DNA of 64,000 nt from Bacteroidia bacterium. Its GTDB lineage: Bacteria > Bacteroidota > Bacteroidia > Bacteroidales > Paludibacteraceae. A program made the position numbers and the translations under genes. Location of the stretch: positions 1 through 64,000 of the forward strand of contig SAAO01000012.1 of the NCBI GenBank assembly GCA_009929375.1. Reading direction: 5' to 3'. The notes beneath the pieces were generated by a model, which was given only the letters and a program-made list of their open reading frames with translations, had not been told where the DNA came from and did no database searches. Below are positions 1 to 8,723 of this stretch, in pieces; the first letter of the stretch is position 1; every line of letters begins with the position of its first letter.

Positions 1-80
1 GACCGTTGAAAGTAATAATAGCCATGTAAACACAAAATTTCGCACGTTTAATAGTATATGGGAATAAATGGTCGGTTACA

Positions 81-99
81 TTGTATCAAAATTACACAA
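81..99 (+). promoter_or_regulatory. CRP-like palindrome upstream of the GH32 gene
   Basis: TTGTAT, seven bases, ACACAA. The half-sites resemble those of CRP-family regulators, and a near-identical site lies in front of the GH28 gene at 62230-62249. The centre is about 64 bases upstream of the start predicted from the -7 element at 140-147, a usual activator position. A second inverted repeat, TGTATCAA (82-89) with TTGATACA (113-120), overlaps it. Binding of a CRP-type factor is inferred. Confidence 0.45.
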
Positions 100-139
100 G
101 AGCGAATCAAAATTGATACATTCAAAAAGACTTTTACTC

Positions 140-147
140 TATTTTTG
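140..147 (+). promoter_or_regulatory. Bacteroidota -7 element of the fructan operon
   Basis: TATTTTTG matches the consensus TAnnTTTG and lies 37 bases before the GH32 start codon. No TTG sits at the ideal 20-base spacing (the nearest is 24 bases upstream), which fits a promoter that needs an activator. Confidence 0.5.
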
Positions 148-183
148 CCACATGTTTAATTAACCCCAAATTCAATATCAAAA

Positions 184-1950
184 ATGAAAACAACAACAAA
201 TCTGCTTATTCTCTTCCTATCGCTTTTGATGTCAGCCTGTTCGCAGAACAAAACCCCGGACGCTCAAAAGGCTTCAGCTGTTTTCAGTATTAATAGCAAT
301 TATCTTTTGCTACCCATTGAAGACAATGCTCCTGAAATAAGAATGCAGGTAAAATATAACGATGAACAGCCTGTGGAAGTCATAAACCTTCGTCTTGCTC
401 ATGTAAAAGCCGACTATTGGGTAAAGCTGGATGTGACAAACTATAAAGGAAGTAAAATCACTATTGATTTTGAGAATACAGAAAAAAACTCATGGGGCGT
501 AAAAAACATAAAACAATCGGATAAATTTGAATTCGATTACAACGAAACCTATCGTCCGCAGTTTCACTTCTCGCCCGAATACGGTTGGATGAACGACCCC
601 AACGGCATGGTGTATCTCGATGGCGAATATCATTTGTTTTATCAGTATAATCCTTACGGCACCAAATGGCAAAATATGCATTGGGGACATGCGGTAAGTA
701 CCGACCTTAACTCGTGGACTTACCTTCCTACAGCTATTGCACCCGATTCACTCGGAGCAATATTTTCGGGAAGCGCTGTAATCGATGTAAACAATACTGC
801 CGGATTTGGCAAAAATGCCATGGTAGCCATTTATACAAGTGCCGGCCGGGTACAATCGCAATCCATTGCTTACAGCACCGACAAAGGACGCACTTTTACC
901 AAATACGAAGGCAATCCGGTGATACCCAATCCCGGCATTCCCGACTTCCGCGACCCGAAAGTGTTTTGGCACAACGAATCGAACCAATGGATAATGTCAT
1001 TGGCCACCAAACAAACCATTACTTTTTACGGATCGGCTAACCTGAAAAGCTGGACACGCCTGAGCGAATTTGGCGATGGCATCGGATCGCACGGTGGCGT
1101 ATGGGAATGTCCGGATCTGATTCCTTTGGATTATAATGGAAAAACAAAATGGGTGCTCATCGTAAGCATTAATCCCGGCGGACCCAATGGAGGTTCGGCT
1201 ACACAGTATTTTATTGGCGATTTTGATGGAAAAAACTTCAGGGCCGATGCGCTTCCCTATCCGCTTTGGATGGATTACGGGCGCGATAATTATGCAGGCG
1301 TTACCTGGAGCAATATTCCCGAAAATGATGGACGTAAAATTTTTATGGGCTGGATGAGCAACTGGGATTATGCCAACAATGTGCCAACCCACAACTTCCG
1401 AAGTGCCATGACTGTAGCCCGTGAACTGAAAATAGCGAACAATGGCAAACATTGGGTTGTGAGTAGCTATCCGGTGAGTGAAACCAAAACATTGCGTGCA
1501 TTGGAATCGGCAAAAAAAGATGTTGTTGTCGAAAAAGAAGTTGTTCTTTCAAATCTCCTCGATAAAAATAAAGGAACTTATGAAATAGAGATGACGCTAA
1601 AACCACAAAATGCCGGCATCTTTGGATTTATGCTTCAGAACAGCAAAAACGAAGAACTCGAATTCCGCTTCGATATGACTACCGGATTTTTCAGCATACA
1701 TCGCCACAAAAGTGGACTGGTTGATTTCGAGGGACGATTTGCAGCTGGCATGAATGCTCCGCTTGTAAAAAAAGACGCGTACAAAGTGAGAGTTCTTGTG
1801 GATAAGGCTTCAGCCGAGATATTTATAAATGAAGGAGAGTTGGCTCTTACCACAATATTTTTCCCAACCGAGGTGATGAATAAGCTGAAATTCTATACAA
1901 ACGAAGGAAAATTCAGTGCAGAGCATATCAAAATATATCAGATAAAATAA
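184..1950 (+). CDS. GH32 fructan hydrolase (levanase/inulinase type), lipoprotein
   Basis: Surface or periplasmic lipoprotein that probably releases fructose from levan, inulin or sucrose. The N-terminus is a lipoprotein signal with lipobox Cys19. Residues about 30-125 resemble the DUF4980 beta-sandwich found in front of Bacteroides GH32 enzymes. The five-bladed catalytic domain follows: WMNDPNG with the nucleophile Asp138, the RDP motif with transition-state Asp257, and WECPD with acid/base Glu308. A C-terminal GH32 beta-sandwich covers roughly residues 450-588. All three catalytic acids are present, so the enzyme should be active. It is the first gene of an operon with a sugar transporter and a fructokinase. 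Whether it is an exo or endo enzyme, and its linkage preference, cannot be read from sequence. Confidence 0.93.
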   Translation: MKTTTNLLILFLSLLMSACSQNKTPDAQKASAVFSINSNYLLLPIEDNAPEIRMQVKYNDEQPVEVINLRLAHVKADYWVKLDVTNYKGSKITIDFENTEKNSWGVKNIKQSDKFEFDYNETYRPQFHFSPEYGWMNDPNGMVYLDGEYHLFYQYNPYGTKWQNMHWGHAVSTDLNSWTYLPTAIAPDSLGAIFSGSAVIDVNNTAGFGKNAMVAIYTSAGRVQSQSIAYSTDKGRTFTKYEGNPVIPNPGIPDFRDPKVFWHNESNQWIMSLATKQTITFYGSANLKSWTRLSEFGDGIGSHGGVWECPDLIPLDYNGKTKWVLIVSINPGGPNGGSATQYFIGDFDGKNFRADALPYPLWMDYGRDNYAGVTWSNIPENDGRKIFMGWMSNWDYANNVPTHNFRSAMTVARELKIANNGKHWVVSSYPVSETKTLRALESAKKDVVVEKEVVLSNLLDKNKGTYEIEMTLKPQNAGIFGFMLQNSKNEELEFRFDMTTGFFSIHRHKSGLVDFEGRFAAGMNAPLVKKDAYKVRVLVDKASAEIFINEGELALTTIFFPTEVMNKLKFYTNEGKFSAEHIKIYQIK

Positions 1951-2009
1951 TCAAATTAATCAACTTCCAAAAATCTTCCGAAAGGGAGATTCAGGAGATT
2001 TTTACTACT

Positions 2010-3350
2010 ATGCAAAACAACAAGTATCTTTACTGGATTACCTTTGTAGCCATCAATGGTGGTTTACTTTTCGGGTTGAACATGGCGGGCATTTCGGGCG
2101 CTGTGGATATGATAAAAGGCGAATTCTCGCTTACCGACAGCGGTTTGGGAACCGTGGCTGCACTACTTACCATTGGGTGTTTGGTGGGTGCACTTTTCAC
2201 CGGAAATTTCACCGAGAAATTTGGTCGTAAGAAAGTGATGATTTTCACATCCATTCTTTATATCGTTTCGGCATTGGGTTGTGCGTTGGCCGAATCATCA
2301 ACTGTATTGATTATTTTCCGCGTTTTGTCCGGACTGGCAGTTGGAGCTACTTCGGTTGTCGGCCCCATGTATATTTCCGAAATTTCGCCGGCTAAGAACA
2401 GGGGGAAATTGGTTTCATTCAATCAGTTTGCCATTACTATCGGTATTGTGCTGGCATATGTTTTCGATTATCTGTTAATTGGATTGGGCGAACAAAGCTG
2501 GCGTTATATGCTGGCCGTACCTGCCGTTTTCGGAGCTGTTTATTTTCTGTTTCTGATACTGAAATTTCCCGAAAGTCCCCGTTGGTTAATAGCGAACGGA
2601 CGAAGAGATGACGCAATTCAGGTGCTGAACAGCATTGGAGGCAAGTTGTTGGTTGAACAAGAGTTACCCGAGATGGAGAGCGTACTGAAAGCAGAACAAA
2701 AAAAGGAAAAAATTTCTTTTGGCGAACTCTTCAGGGGCAAAACCGGAAAGATTGTGTTGATAGGAACGCTCATTGCAGCATTTCAGCAAATCACCGGTAT
2801 CAATGCGGTGATTATGTTTGCGCCTGATATTTTTCAGGCAGCCGGCTCAGCCAAAGGCGATTCGATGATGCAGGCCATGATTGTGGGTCTGGTTAACTTC
2901 CTGATGACAATTGTGGCGCTTGGGTTGGTGGACAAAAAAGGTCGTAAAACGCTGTTGCTCTGGGGAGCAGTGGGCATGATTGTTTCGTTGGCTTACCTCA
3001 CCTTCGAGTTTGCCCGTCCGGTACAAAATGGCGTTGGTGTGTTGGTGGCGCTGTTGGTTTATATTTCATTCTTTGCAGCATCATTTGCTCCCGTAATGTG
3101 GGTTATTATTTCCGAAATTTATCCGAACAGAATAAAAGGTTTGGCTATGTCGTTTTCCACCGCAGTAAGCTGGCTGTGTACATTCCTAACCGTTTACTTT
3201 GCTCCTGTTATTCAGGGATCGCTTGGCCTGCATTATCTGTTTGCAATCTTTGGTGTTTTCAGTATCATTGCTTTTGTTTTTGTAAAGATATGGATTCCCG
3301 AAACCAAAGGTAAATCGCTGGAACAAATAGAGCGGGAGTTAGGGGTGTAA
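2010..3350 (+). CDS. MFS sugar transporter (fructose/hexose:H+ symporter type)
   Basis: Inner-membrane sugar porter of the MFS SP family with 12 predicted membrane helices and 446 residues, the usual length. Family signatures are visible: GRKK after helix 2, the PESPRWL motif before the central loop, QQITGINAV in helix 7, and PETKGKSLEQIE at the C-terminus. It starts 59 bases after the GH32 stop and precedes the fructokinase, so fructose is the likely substrate. The same set of GH32, MFS porter and fructokinase occurs at the B. thetaiotaomicron fructan locus (BT1757-BT1759). Substrate specificity is inferred from context only. Confidence 0.9.
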   Translation: MQNNKYLYWITFVAINGGLLFGLNMAGISGAVDMIKGEFSLTDSGLGTVAALLTIGCLVGALFTGNFTEKFGRKKVMIFTSILYIVSALGCALAESSTVLIIFRVLSGLAVGATSVVGPMYISEISPAKNRGKLVSFNQFAITIGIVLAYVFDYLLIGLGEQSWRYMLAVPAVFGAVYFLFLILKFPESPRWLIANGRRDDAIQVLNSIGGKLLVEQELPEMESVLKAEQKKEKISFGELFRGKTGKIVLIGTLIAAFQQITGINAVIMFAPDIFQAAGSAKGDSMMQAMIVGLVNFLMTIVALGLVDKKGRKTLLLWGAVGMIVSLAYLTFEFARPVQNGVGVLVALLVYISFFAASFAPVMWVIISEIYPNRIKGLAMSFSTAVSWLCTFLTVYFAPVIQGSLGLHYLFAIFGVFSIIAFVFVKIWIPETKGKSLEQIERELGV

Positions 3351-3363
3351 ATAAGCCCCCTAT

Positions 3364-3376
3364 CCCCCTAAAGGGG
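3364..3376. repeat. CCCC-TAAA-GGGG small palindromic repeat, copy 1
   Basis: G/C-rich mini-palindrome in an A/T-rich spacer, preceded by a further C-run (3356-3360). Related copies lie at 3462-3473, inside the fructokinase reading frame and in opposite orientation, and near 55672-55684 beside dnaK. Confidence 0.6.
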
Positions 3377-3416
3377 AGAAATAAATATTACTGTTGATAA
3401 TTTTAAAATATTATAT

Positions 3417-4358
3417 ATGAAAAATACACAAGAGAATACACAAGATAAAACTAACTCAGTTCCCCTTAAGGGGCTGGGGGGCAGTAATATCATAGTAGGA
3501 ATTGGTGAAATTTTATGGGATGTATTCCCCAGTGGAAAAGTGTTGGGAGGAGCTCCGGCTAATTTTGCTTATCACGTATCTCAATTCGGATTCGATGGGC
3601 GCGCTGTAAGTGCAATTGGAAACGATGACCTTGGAGATGAAATTATTGACTGCCTGAGTAAAAAGGATTTTCGTTATATTATTGAAAAAACGCCTTTCCC
3701 TACCGGAACAGTTCAGGTTACACTCGACGAAAAAGGTGTTCCGCAGTACGAAATCTGTCAGAAAGTGGCGTGGGATAATATCCCTTTCACCACCGAAATG
3801 GAAGAACTGGCACGAAACACCAAAACGGTTTGCTTTGGTTCGCTGGCGCAACGCAATGAGGCTTCGCGCCTTACCATCAACCGGTTTATGGATTTGGTTC
3901 CTGAAAATGCCCTGAAAATATTTGATATTAACCTGCGTCAGCATTTTTATTCGCAGGAGTTGATTGACCACTCGCTCTCACGTTGCAACATACTGAAAAT
4001 AAACGATGATGAGGTGATTCTCGTGGCTAAGCTTTTTGGCTGGGAAAACTGCTCCGAAATGGAAATCTGCCAAAAATTGTTGTCTGATTATTCGCTCCGT
4101 ATGTTGGTTCTTACCAAGGGAACGCAGGGTAGCTATGTGATTACTCCCGACGAAACATCGTTTAAACCCACACCGTTGGTGGAAGTGGCAGATACGGTTG
4201 GCGCCGGCGATTCGTTTACTGCCGGTTTTGTGGCTTCGTTACTGCAAGGTAAGTCTATTTCCGAAGCACACGCCACAGCAGTAGAAGTTTCGGCTTATGT
4301 TTGCACCCAAAAAGGAGCTATGCCCGTGTTGCCGGAGTCAATCACAGGGAAAAGATGA
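3417..4358 (+). CDS. Fructokinase-like PfkB-family carbohydrate kinase
   Basis: Probably phosphorylates imported fructose with ATP. The PfkB/ribokinase fold runs from about residue 25. The substrate-binding GGAPANFAYH motif is near residues 46-55, and the C-terminal signature DTVGAGDSFTAGF contains the catalytic base Asp in GAGDS. The chain is 313 residues, slightly longer than the usual ~295 because of a non-homologous N-terminal segment. That segment is partly encoded by the CCCCTTAAGGGG repeat at 3462-3473, and no ATG, GTG or TTG lies between the repeat and the first beta strand. The start at 3417 is therefore the only sensible one and the repeat is translated. The gene lies 66 bases after the transporter and ends the operon. 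Confidence 0.9.
   Translation: MKNTQENTQDKTNSVPLKGLGGSNIIVGIGEILWDVFPSGKVLGGAPANFAYHVSQFGFDGRAVSAIGNDDLGDEIIDCLSKKDFRYIIEKTPFPTGTVQVTLDEKGVPQYEICQKVAWDNIPFTTEMEELARNTKTVCFGSLAQRNEASRLTINRFMDLVPENALKIFDINLRQHFYSQELIDHSLSRCNILKINDDEVILVAKLFGWENCSEMEICQKLLSDYSLRMLVLTKGTQGSYVITPDETSFKPTPLVEVADTVGAGDSFTAGFVASLLQGKSISEAHATAVEVSAYVCTQKGAMPVLPESITGKR
3462..3473. repeat. CCCCTTAAGGGG palindromic repeat inside the fructokinase gene, copy 2
   Basis: With its flanking C/G runs this is an inverted relative of the intergenic element 90 bases upstream. It encodes part of the N-terminal peptide VPLKGLGG of the kinase. Confidence 0.6.
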
Positions 4359-4386
4359 GATGTCAAAAGCATCAAACAACTAAACC

Positions 4387-4435
4387 AAACACAATAAACC
4401 GATTGAACTGAATGTTTTATCGGTTTATTGTGTTT
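4387..4435 (+). terminator. 17-bp inverted repeat ending the fructan operon
   Basis: Perfect arms at 4387-4403 and 4419-4435 around a 15-base loop, lying between the fructokinase stop and the promoter of the sensor gene. The stem is A/T-rich and no long T-run follows, so it could be a weak terminator or mRNA 3'-end stabiliser, or even an operator for the downstream gene. Confidence 0.55.
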
Positions 4436-4454
4436 AAGTATAAACCTTAATTTC

Positions 4455-4462
4455 TATATTTG
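4455..4462 (+). promoter_or_regulatory. -7 element of the hybrid sensor gene
   Basis: TATATTTG fits TAnnTTTG, 34 bases before the ATG at 4497. The nearest upstream TTG (4428-4430) is 24 bases away, so only the -7 half is convincing. Confidence 0.45.
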
Positions 4463-4496
4463 TGTGTCAATTGAAATTCCGAAAAAGTGACATTCC

Positions 4497-7268
4497 ATGA
4501 AAAAAATTGCAATCTTCATTTTACTGTTAGCCGTTTTATGCACTTCATGCTCGTTCAAACAAGATGAGAAAAGCCTGAAAATTGGTGTTTCGCAATGCAG
4601 CGATGATGCCTGGCGACGAACCATGAATGAAGAGATTCTGCGCGAAGCTTCTTTCAATACGGGCGTGGAAGTTACTATAAAAACCGCCTACGACAGCAAT
4701 CAAAAACAAATACGCGACATTGAAAGCTTCATTGCCGAAAAAGTAGATTTGATTATTGTATCGCCCAACGAAGCGGTTCCGCTAACACCGGTCATCGAAA
4801 AAGCCATGCAGGAAGGCATTCCGGTGGTTTTGGTCGATCGGAAAACAAGTACAAGTAAATACACTGCCTTTGTGGGCGCCGATAATTTCCAGATAGGAAA
4901 AGAAGTGGGTGTTTACACTGCCAATTTGCTGAACGGTAAAGGTAATGTGGTGGAAATTCGCGGACTGAAAGGCTCTACTCCCGACATGGAACGCCACGAA
5001 GGTTTTATAAGCGTAATCAAAAATTATCCCGACATTAAAATAGTATACGAGAATGATGGTGGCTGGCTTCGTTCGCAGGCCAGGGAGAAAATGACCGAGG
5101 CTTTACAGAAAAATCCAACCATCGATTTGGTGTTTGCACACAACGACGAAATGGCTACAGGTGCCCATGAAGCTATAAGTGTGGCAAGCGGAATTAAAAA
5201 ACCTGTCATCCTGGGTATTGATGCTTTGCCCGGTACCGAAGGTGGTATTCAGAAAGTAATCAAAGGCACAATTGATGCCACTTTTATTTACCCTACCGGA
5301 GGCGAAAAAGCCGTTCAAACAGCCATCCGTATTCTGAAAAAAGAACCTTACGACAGAGAGAATATCCTATTCACTGCGGTTGTGGATAATACCAATGCGC
5401 GGGTTTTGAAACTTCAGACCGACCAGATTATTCAGCATCAGAACCGAATCGGACAGCTCAATACCGTACTCGACCAGAATCTGGCTCAATACAGCGCACA
5501 GCGAATTCTGCTTTATTTCTCGTTGGTTGTGCTTTTTGTTATTCTTATGTTGTTAATACTGCTTTTCCGCTCGTACCGACATATGAACAAAGTAAATCGC
5601 GAATTAGAGTTTACCAATATTGCCATCAACAAACAAAAAGAAGAAATATCGGAACAACGCGATCAATTGCTTGCCCTTTCGAAAAACCTGGAAGATGCCA
5701 CGCAAGCTAAACTTGTATTTTTCACTAATATATCGCATGAGTTCCGCACACCACTGACCTTGCTGCACGGGCCGCTTGAAAGCATTATGCAAAACGAACA
5801 ACTGAGTGCCGATGGAAGCAGGCTCATTCAGCTGATGCGCAAAAATGTGCAGGTGTTGATGAAACTTATCGACCAGATTATCGAATTCCGACGTTACGAA
5901 AATGGTAAAATGCAAATGTATTTCACGCTTGGCAACCTCAAATCATTTATAAGCGATATTTGCGACTCATTTGTTGAACTCAGCAAAAGGAAACACATTC
6001 AACTGAAATTCTCGGCAAGCAACGATGATTTTACCGTTTGGTTCGATTCCGACAAGATGGAGAAAATATGTTACAATCTGATTTCCAATGCGCTGAAGTT
6101 TACGCCTGAAAACGGCCATATCAAAGTGCATTTGTCCAAAGAAATACAAAACAATGAGCACTTTGCCCGATTCACTATCAGCGATTCGGGTCCGGGCATA
6201 TCCGAACAACATATTCATCAAATTTTCGACCGTTTCTACAAAGCCGACCGTCATGCAGCAGGCTCGGGAATCGGATTGGCACTCACAAAAGTATTGGTTG
6301 AGCTGCACAACGGCACAATTGATGTGACGAGCACCGAAGGAAAGGGCACTGTTTTTAATTTTCTGATTCCATACAAACAAAAAGATATTTCGATAAGCGA
6401 AGAATATCCGGTGTTTAGCAATAATTTTAACCGGGGCGAAGAGATCGGGTTGATTGACAAAGAAAATACCGCTGTTGAACAAGTAGAAATCGGTTTGAAC
6501 GCAACAGAAAAACCTACAATTTTAGTCGTGGAGGACAATGCCGATGTGCGGATTTACATTAAAACATTGCTTAAGAACGATTTTGAAATAATTGAAGCCG
6601 TAAATGGTCAGGAAGGATTTCTGAAAGCTATGAAACTGGTCCCTGAACTGATAATAAGTGATGTGATGATGGATTTAATGGATGGGTTTGAGCTGTGCAA
6701 AAACATCAAGGAGAACATAAGCACAAGTCACATCCCGGTTATGCTGCTCACTGCCTGTGCTATGGATGAACAAAGAGCCATGGGTTTCGAAAGCGGTGCT
6801 GATGCCTATATTCCCAAGCCCTTCAACGAAAACATACTAAAGATACGCGTCAGAAAAATTATTGAAAACCGCGAAAAGGTAAAGGGGTATTTTCAGAGAA
6901 ATCTCACCTTTGGCGAACGGAAAGAAACTGTGGCCGAAATTGATAAATCATTTATCGCCAAATTCAGAAAGGTTATTGAAAATAACTTGATTGATAGTGA
7001 TTTGAATGTAGATGAAATAGGTAAAAGTTTGGGCTTGTCGCGCGTACAACTTTACCGCAAAATTAAGTCGCTCACCAACTATGCCCCTAACGAGCTTGTG
7101 CGTATTATTCGCCTCAAAGCAGCCGAACAACTCTTTATTCATTCTGATAAAACAATTTCTGAAGTGGCATACGAAACCGGTTTTACATCTCCATCTTATT
7201 TTAGCAAATGTTTTAAAGAGTACTTTAACGAAAATCCGACTGAATATATTAGCCGATTGAAAAAGTAG
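4497..7268 (+). CDS. Hybrid two-component sensor-regulator with a periplasmic sugar-binding domain
   Basis: Single-polypeptide fructose/fructan sensor and transcription activator. Domains in order: signal peptide; a periplasmic LacI-type sugar-binding domain (about 25-305); one membrane helix (about 340-362); a coiled linker; a histidine-kinase dimerisation domain with phospho-acceptor His414 in SHEFRTPL; a HATPase domain (about 505-625, DSGPGIS and GSGIGLAL); a receiver with phospho-Asp722 in DVMMD; and an AraC-type DNA-binding domain (about 820-920). Key residues are intact. The architecture matches BT1754 of B. thetaiotaomicron, whose periplasmic domain binds fructose. Together with the GH32, transporter and fructokinase just upstream, it very probably controls them, but its DNA site is not known to me. 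Confidence 0.93.
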   Translation: MKKIAIFILLLAVLCTSCSFKQDEKSLKIGVSQCSDDAWRRTMNEEILREASFNTGVEVTIKTAYDSNQKQIRDIESFIAEKVDLIIVSPNEAVPLTPVIEKAMQEGIPVVLVDRKTSTSKYTAFVGADNFQIGKEVGVYTANLLNGKGNVVEIRGLKGSTPDMERHEGFISVIKNYPDIKIVYENDGGWLRSQAREKMTEALQKNPTIDLVFAHNDEMATGAHEAISVASGIKKPVILGIDALPGTEGGIQKVIKGTIDATFIYPTGGEKAVQTAIRILKKEPYDRENILFTAVVDNTNARVLKLQTDQIIQHQNRIGQLNTVLDQNLAQYSAQRILLYFSLVVLFVILMLLILLFRSYRHMNKVNRELEFTNIAINKQKEEISEQRDQLLALSKNLEDATQAKLVFFTNISHEFRTPLTLLHGPLESIMQNEQLSADGSRLIQLMRKNVQVLMKLIDQIIEFRRYENGKMQMYFTLGNLKSFISDICDSFVELSKRKHIQLKFSASNDDFTVWFDSDKMEKICYNLISNALKFTPENGHIKVHLSKEIQNNEHFARFTISDSGPGISEQHIHQIFDRFYKADRHAAGSGIGLALTKVLVELHNGTIDVTSTEGKGTVFNFLIPYKQKDISISEEYPVFSNNFNRGEEIGLIDKENTAVEQVEIGLNATEKPTILVVEDNADVRIYIKTLLKNDFEIIEAVNGQEGFLKAMKLVPELIISDVMMDLMDGFELCKNIKENISTSHIPVMLLTACAMDEQRAMGFESGADAYIPKPFNENILKIRVRKIIENREKVKGYFQRNLTFGERKETVAEIDKSFIAKFRKVIENNLIDSDLNVDEIGKSLGLSRVQLYRKIKSLTNYAPNELVRIIRLKAAEQLFIHSDKTISEVAYETGFTSPSYFSKCFKEYFNENPTEYISRLKK

Positions 7269-7448
7269 GGTGATAAAAGTCGATTGAACAAAGACAAAGG
7301 AGTAAAGACAGTCAAAATGTGCCAATGTGATAATATGCCAATATGCCAATGAAGAAATTAAAGCAAAGGCAAAGGTGAAGAAAGTCAAAAGTCAAAGGTC
7401 AAAAGTCTTCGTACCCAAGTTTCCTGTCAATTATTAACTCACTTTCAA

Positions 7449-7466
7449 TCCCGAAAGCTTTCGGGA
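7449..7466. repeat. Perfect 18-bp palindrome
   Basis: TCCCGAAAG followed directly by its inverse CTTTCGGGA. It lies about 180 bases after the sensor gene and could form a hairpin in the transcript. Function unknown. Confidence 0.6.
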
Positions 7467-7509
7467 CAAATCTTCAATCTCTCAGAACCCGAAACGGGAA
7501 ACCCGTAAC

Positions 7510-7558
7510 GCGAACCAACGGTCATCGACCGAAGGGAGATAAACGCGAAACGCGAAAC
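7510..7558 (+). repeat. 49-bp dispersed repeat, copy 1
   Basis: Matches the reverse complement of 11847-11895 at 46 of 49 positions. The core contains the small inverted repeat CGGTC-atc-GACCG. The other copy follows dnaG in opposite orientation. Confidence 0.75.
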
Positions 7559-7562
7559 AACG

Positions 7563-7594
7563 TAGCAGTTTGAGAAATCAGGCTGCTTTTTTTA
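7563..7594 (+). terminator. Weak terminator-like hairpin
   Basis: AGCAG, a 14-base loop, then CTGCT running into a T-stretch. The stem is short, so confidence is low; it could end transcripts from the sensor gene. Confidence 0.3.
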
Positions 7595-7914
7595 TGTCGG
7601 TATATGTTGCTAAGGCGATATACACTTCCTCAGAATATCTTCAAACTATCCTCAAAAGAAGAAGAAAAAGTGTCCGGTTCTTCATATCTCCCTCATGTCT
7701 GCTTCAAAATCAGGGAAAAAGGCTGTTGGCAAACTTATTGAAAAAACAAAGGCGTGGGGCACCACAGGTGTCAGGTGTGAAGCGGTTAATCTGATCAGTT
7801 ACCGGCCACACAGCTGATATAACGATTCGGAAAACAAAGGGTCTGATCAAACTCTGTGGGGACTGAATCTGATTGCAAAACACAAATTTTTATTGATGTT
7901 TTAAATTTACGAAA

Positions 7915-8565
7915 ATGGGAAAATTGACGATGGGTATTCTGGGGGGATTCTCGGGTGCCGTTGGAACCGTGGTGGGTAGCACCAATAAGAGAGGCGATGA
8001 TATTATCAGAGCCAGAAGTAAGAAACCGCGCACAGTAAACAGCGCAGGACAGCTGAAACAGCAGTCGAAGTTTGGTCTGGTCATAGGGTTTATGCAGGGC
8101 GTAAATCCGGTTGTAAAGACAGGACTGAAACGAGTGGCTGCTGCCGAAAAACTATCGCCGTATAACTTTGCCTGCCGCTATGCACTGAACAATGCTGTGA
8201 CAGGCACCGATGCACAACCGGTGATCGACTATGGCAAAGTGCTGCTCAGCGATGGTAATCTGAGTCGCGATATGCAGGCAAAAGCGGTATACGGGGCTGA
8301 AGGTGTGCTGTTCAGCTGGAGTGAATATGTACCGACTATGGTTGGGAGTGCAAACGATACAGTGTCGATGCTGGTTTACAATATCAGCAACGGGGAGCTC
8401 AGTTTCTCCGACGAAACAGTGCTTCGTTCGGCACTTACTTCGACGCTTGCTCTGCCGTATCACGAAAGCGGTGACACGCTGCTGTTTTATCTGTTCTTTC
8501 GCTCGGCTACCGATTCGTTGGTGCTATCGACAAGTCAGTTTCTGGGTAGTGTGGTAGTGGATTGA
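7915..8565 (+). CDS. DUF6266 family protein
   Basis: 216-residue protein of unknown function with the N-terminal pattern of the Bacteroidota-restricted DUF6266 family: MGK, then GILGGFSGAVGTVVGS, a basic RARSKKPRT stretch, and a Q-rich segment leading to a helical region. There is no signal peptide or membrane helix. The family is common in Bacteroidota in many small paralogues; its role is not known to me. The gene stands alone on the plus strand and is closed by a strong terminator at 8634-8674. The base composition is slightly G/C-richer than the flanking spacer but not clearly foreign. Confidence 0.8.
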   Translation: MGKLTMGILGGFSGAVGTVVGSTNKRGDDIIRARSKKPRTVNSAGQLKQQSKFGLVIGFMQGVNPVVKTGLKRVAAAEKLSPYNFACRYALNNAVTGTDAQPVIDYGKVLLSDGNLSRDMQAKAVYGAEGVLFSWSEYVPTMVGSANDTVSMLVYNISNGELSFSDETVLRSALTSTLALPYHESGDTLLFYLFFRSATDSLVLSTSQFLGSVVVD

Positions 8566-8633
8566 TGTACGGGGTCAGGGGAATTGCATAAGCTCACAGG
8601 GCCCGGCAGTTCCCGGATGACTTAATCTGAATG

Positions 8634-8674
8634 AAAAAGAGATATTCCGCAAAAGACGGAATATCTCTTTTTTT
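8634..8674. terminator. Bidirectional intrinsic terminator
   Basis: Arms 8634-8649 and 8657-8674 form a ~15-bp stem with a seven-base loop. A T-run follows on the plus strand and an A-run precedes, so it can serve both the DUF6266 gene and the convergent NigD-like gene. Confidence 0.85.
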
Positions 8675-8707
8675 AGTGAGGGTGTCACTCAAAGTGACGC
8701 CCTCACT
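8675..8707. repeat. 33-bp AGTGAGGG palindromic repeat, copy 1
   Basis: Two 15-base arms around CAA. Each arm is itself bounded by AGTGA and TCACT. A relative with 29 of 33 identical bases lies at 49720-49752, directly after another gene. Confidence 0.75.
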
Positions 8708-8723
8708 GGTATAATAAAGCAGA

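Larger units (their letters stand above)
7269..7914. other. Gene-poor spacer with repeats
   Basis: This 646-base stretch holds no convincing gene. It contains short tandem runs based on ATGCCAAT (around 7320-7350) and AGTCAAAA (around 7382-7405), a perfect 18-base palindrome around AAGCTT at 7449-7466, a 49-base dispersed repeat (7510-7558) and a weak terminator-like hairpin (7563-7594). A possible reading frame at 7570-7794 has no start context or recognisable content and is left out. Confidence 0.6.

Noticed and set aside
7570-7794. 74-residue reading frame
   Set aside because: TTG start, no start context, lies over a repeat-rich spacer and shows no recognisable or membrane features.
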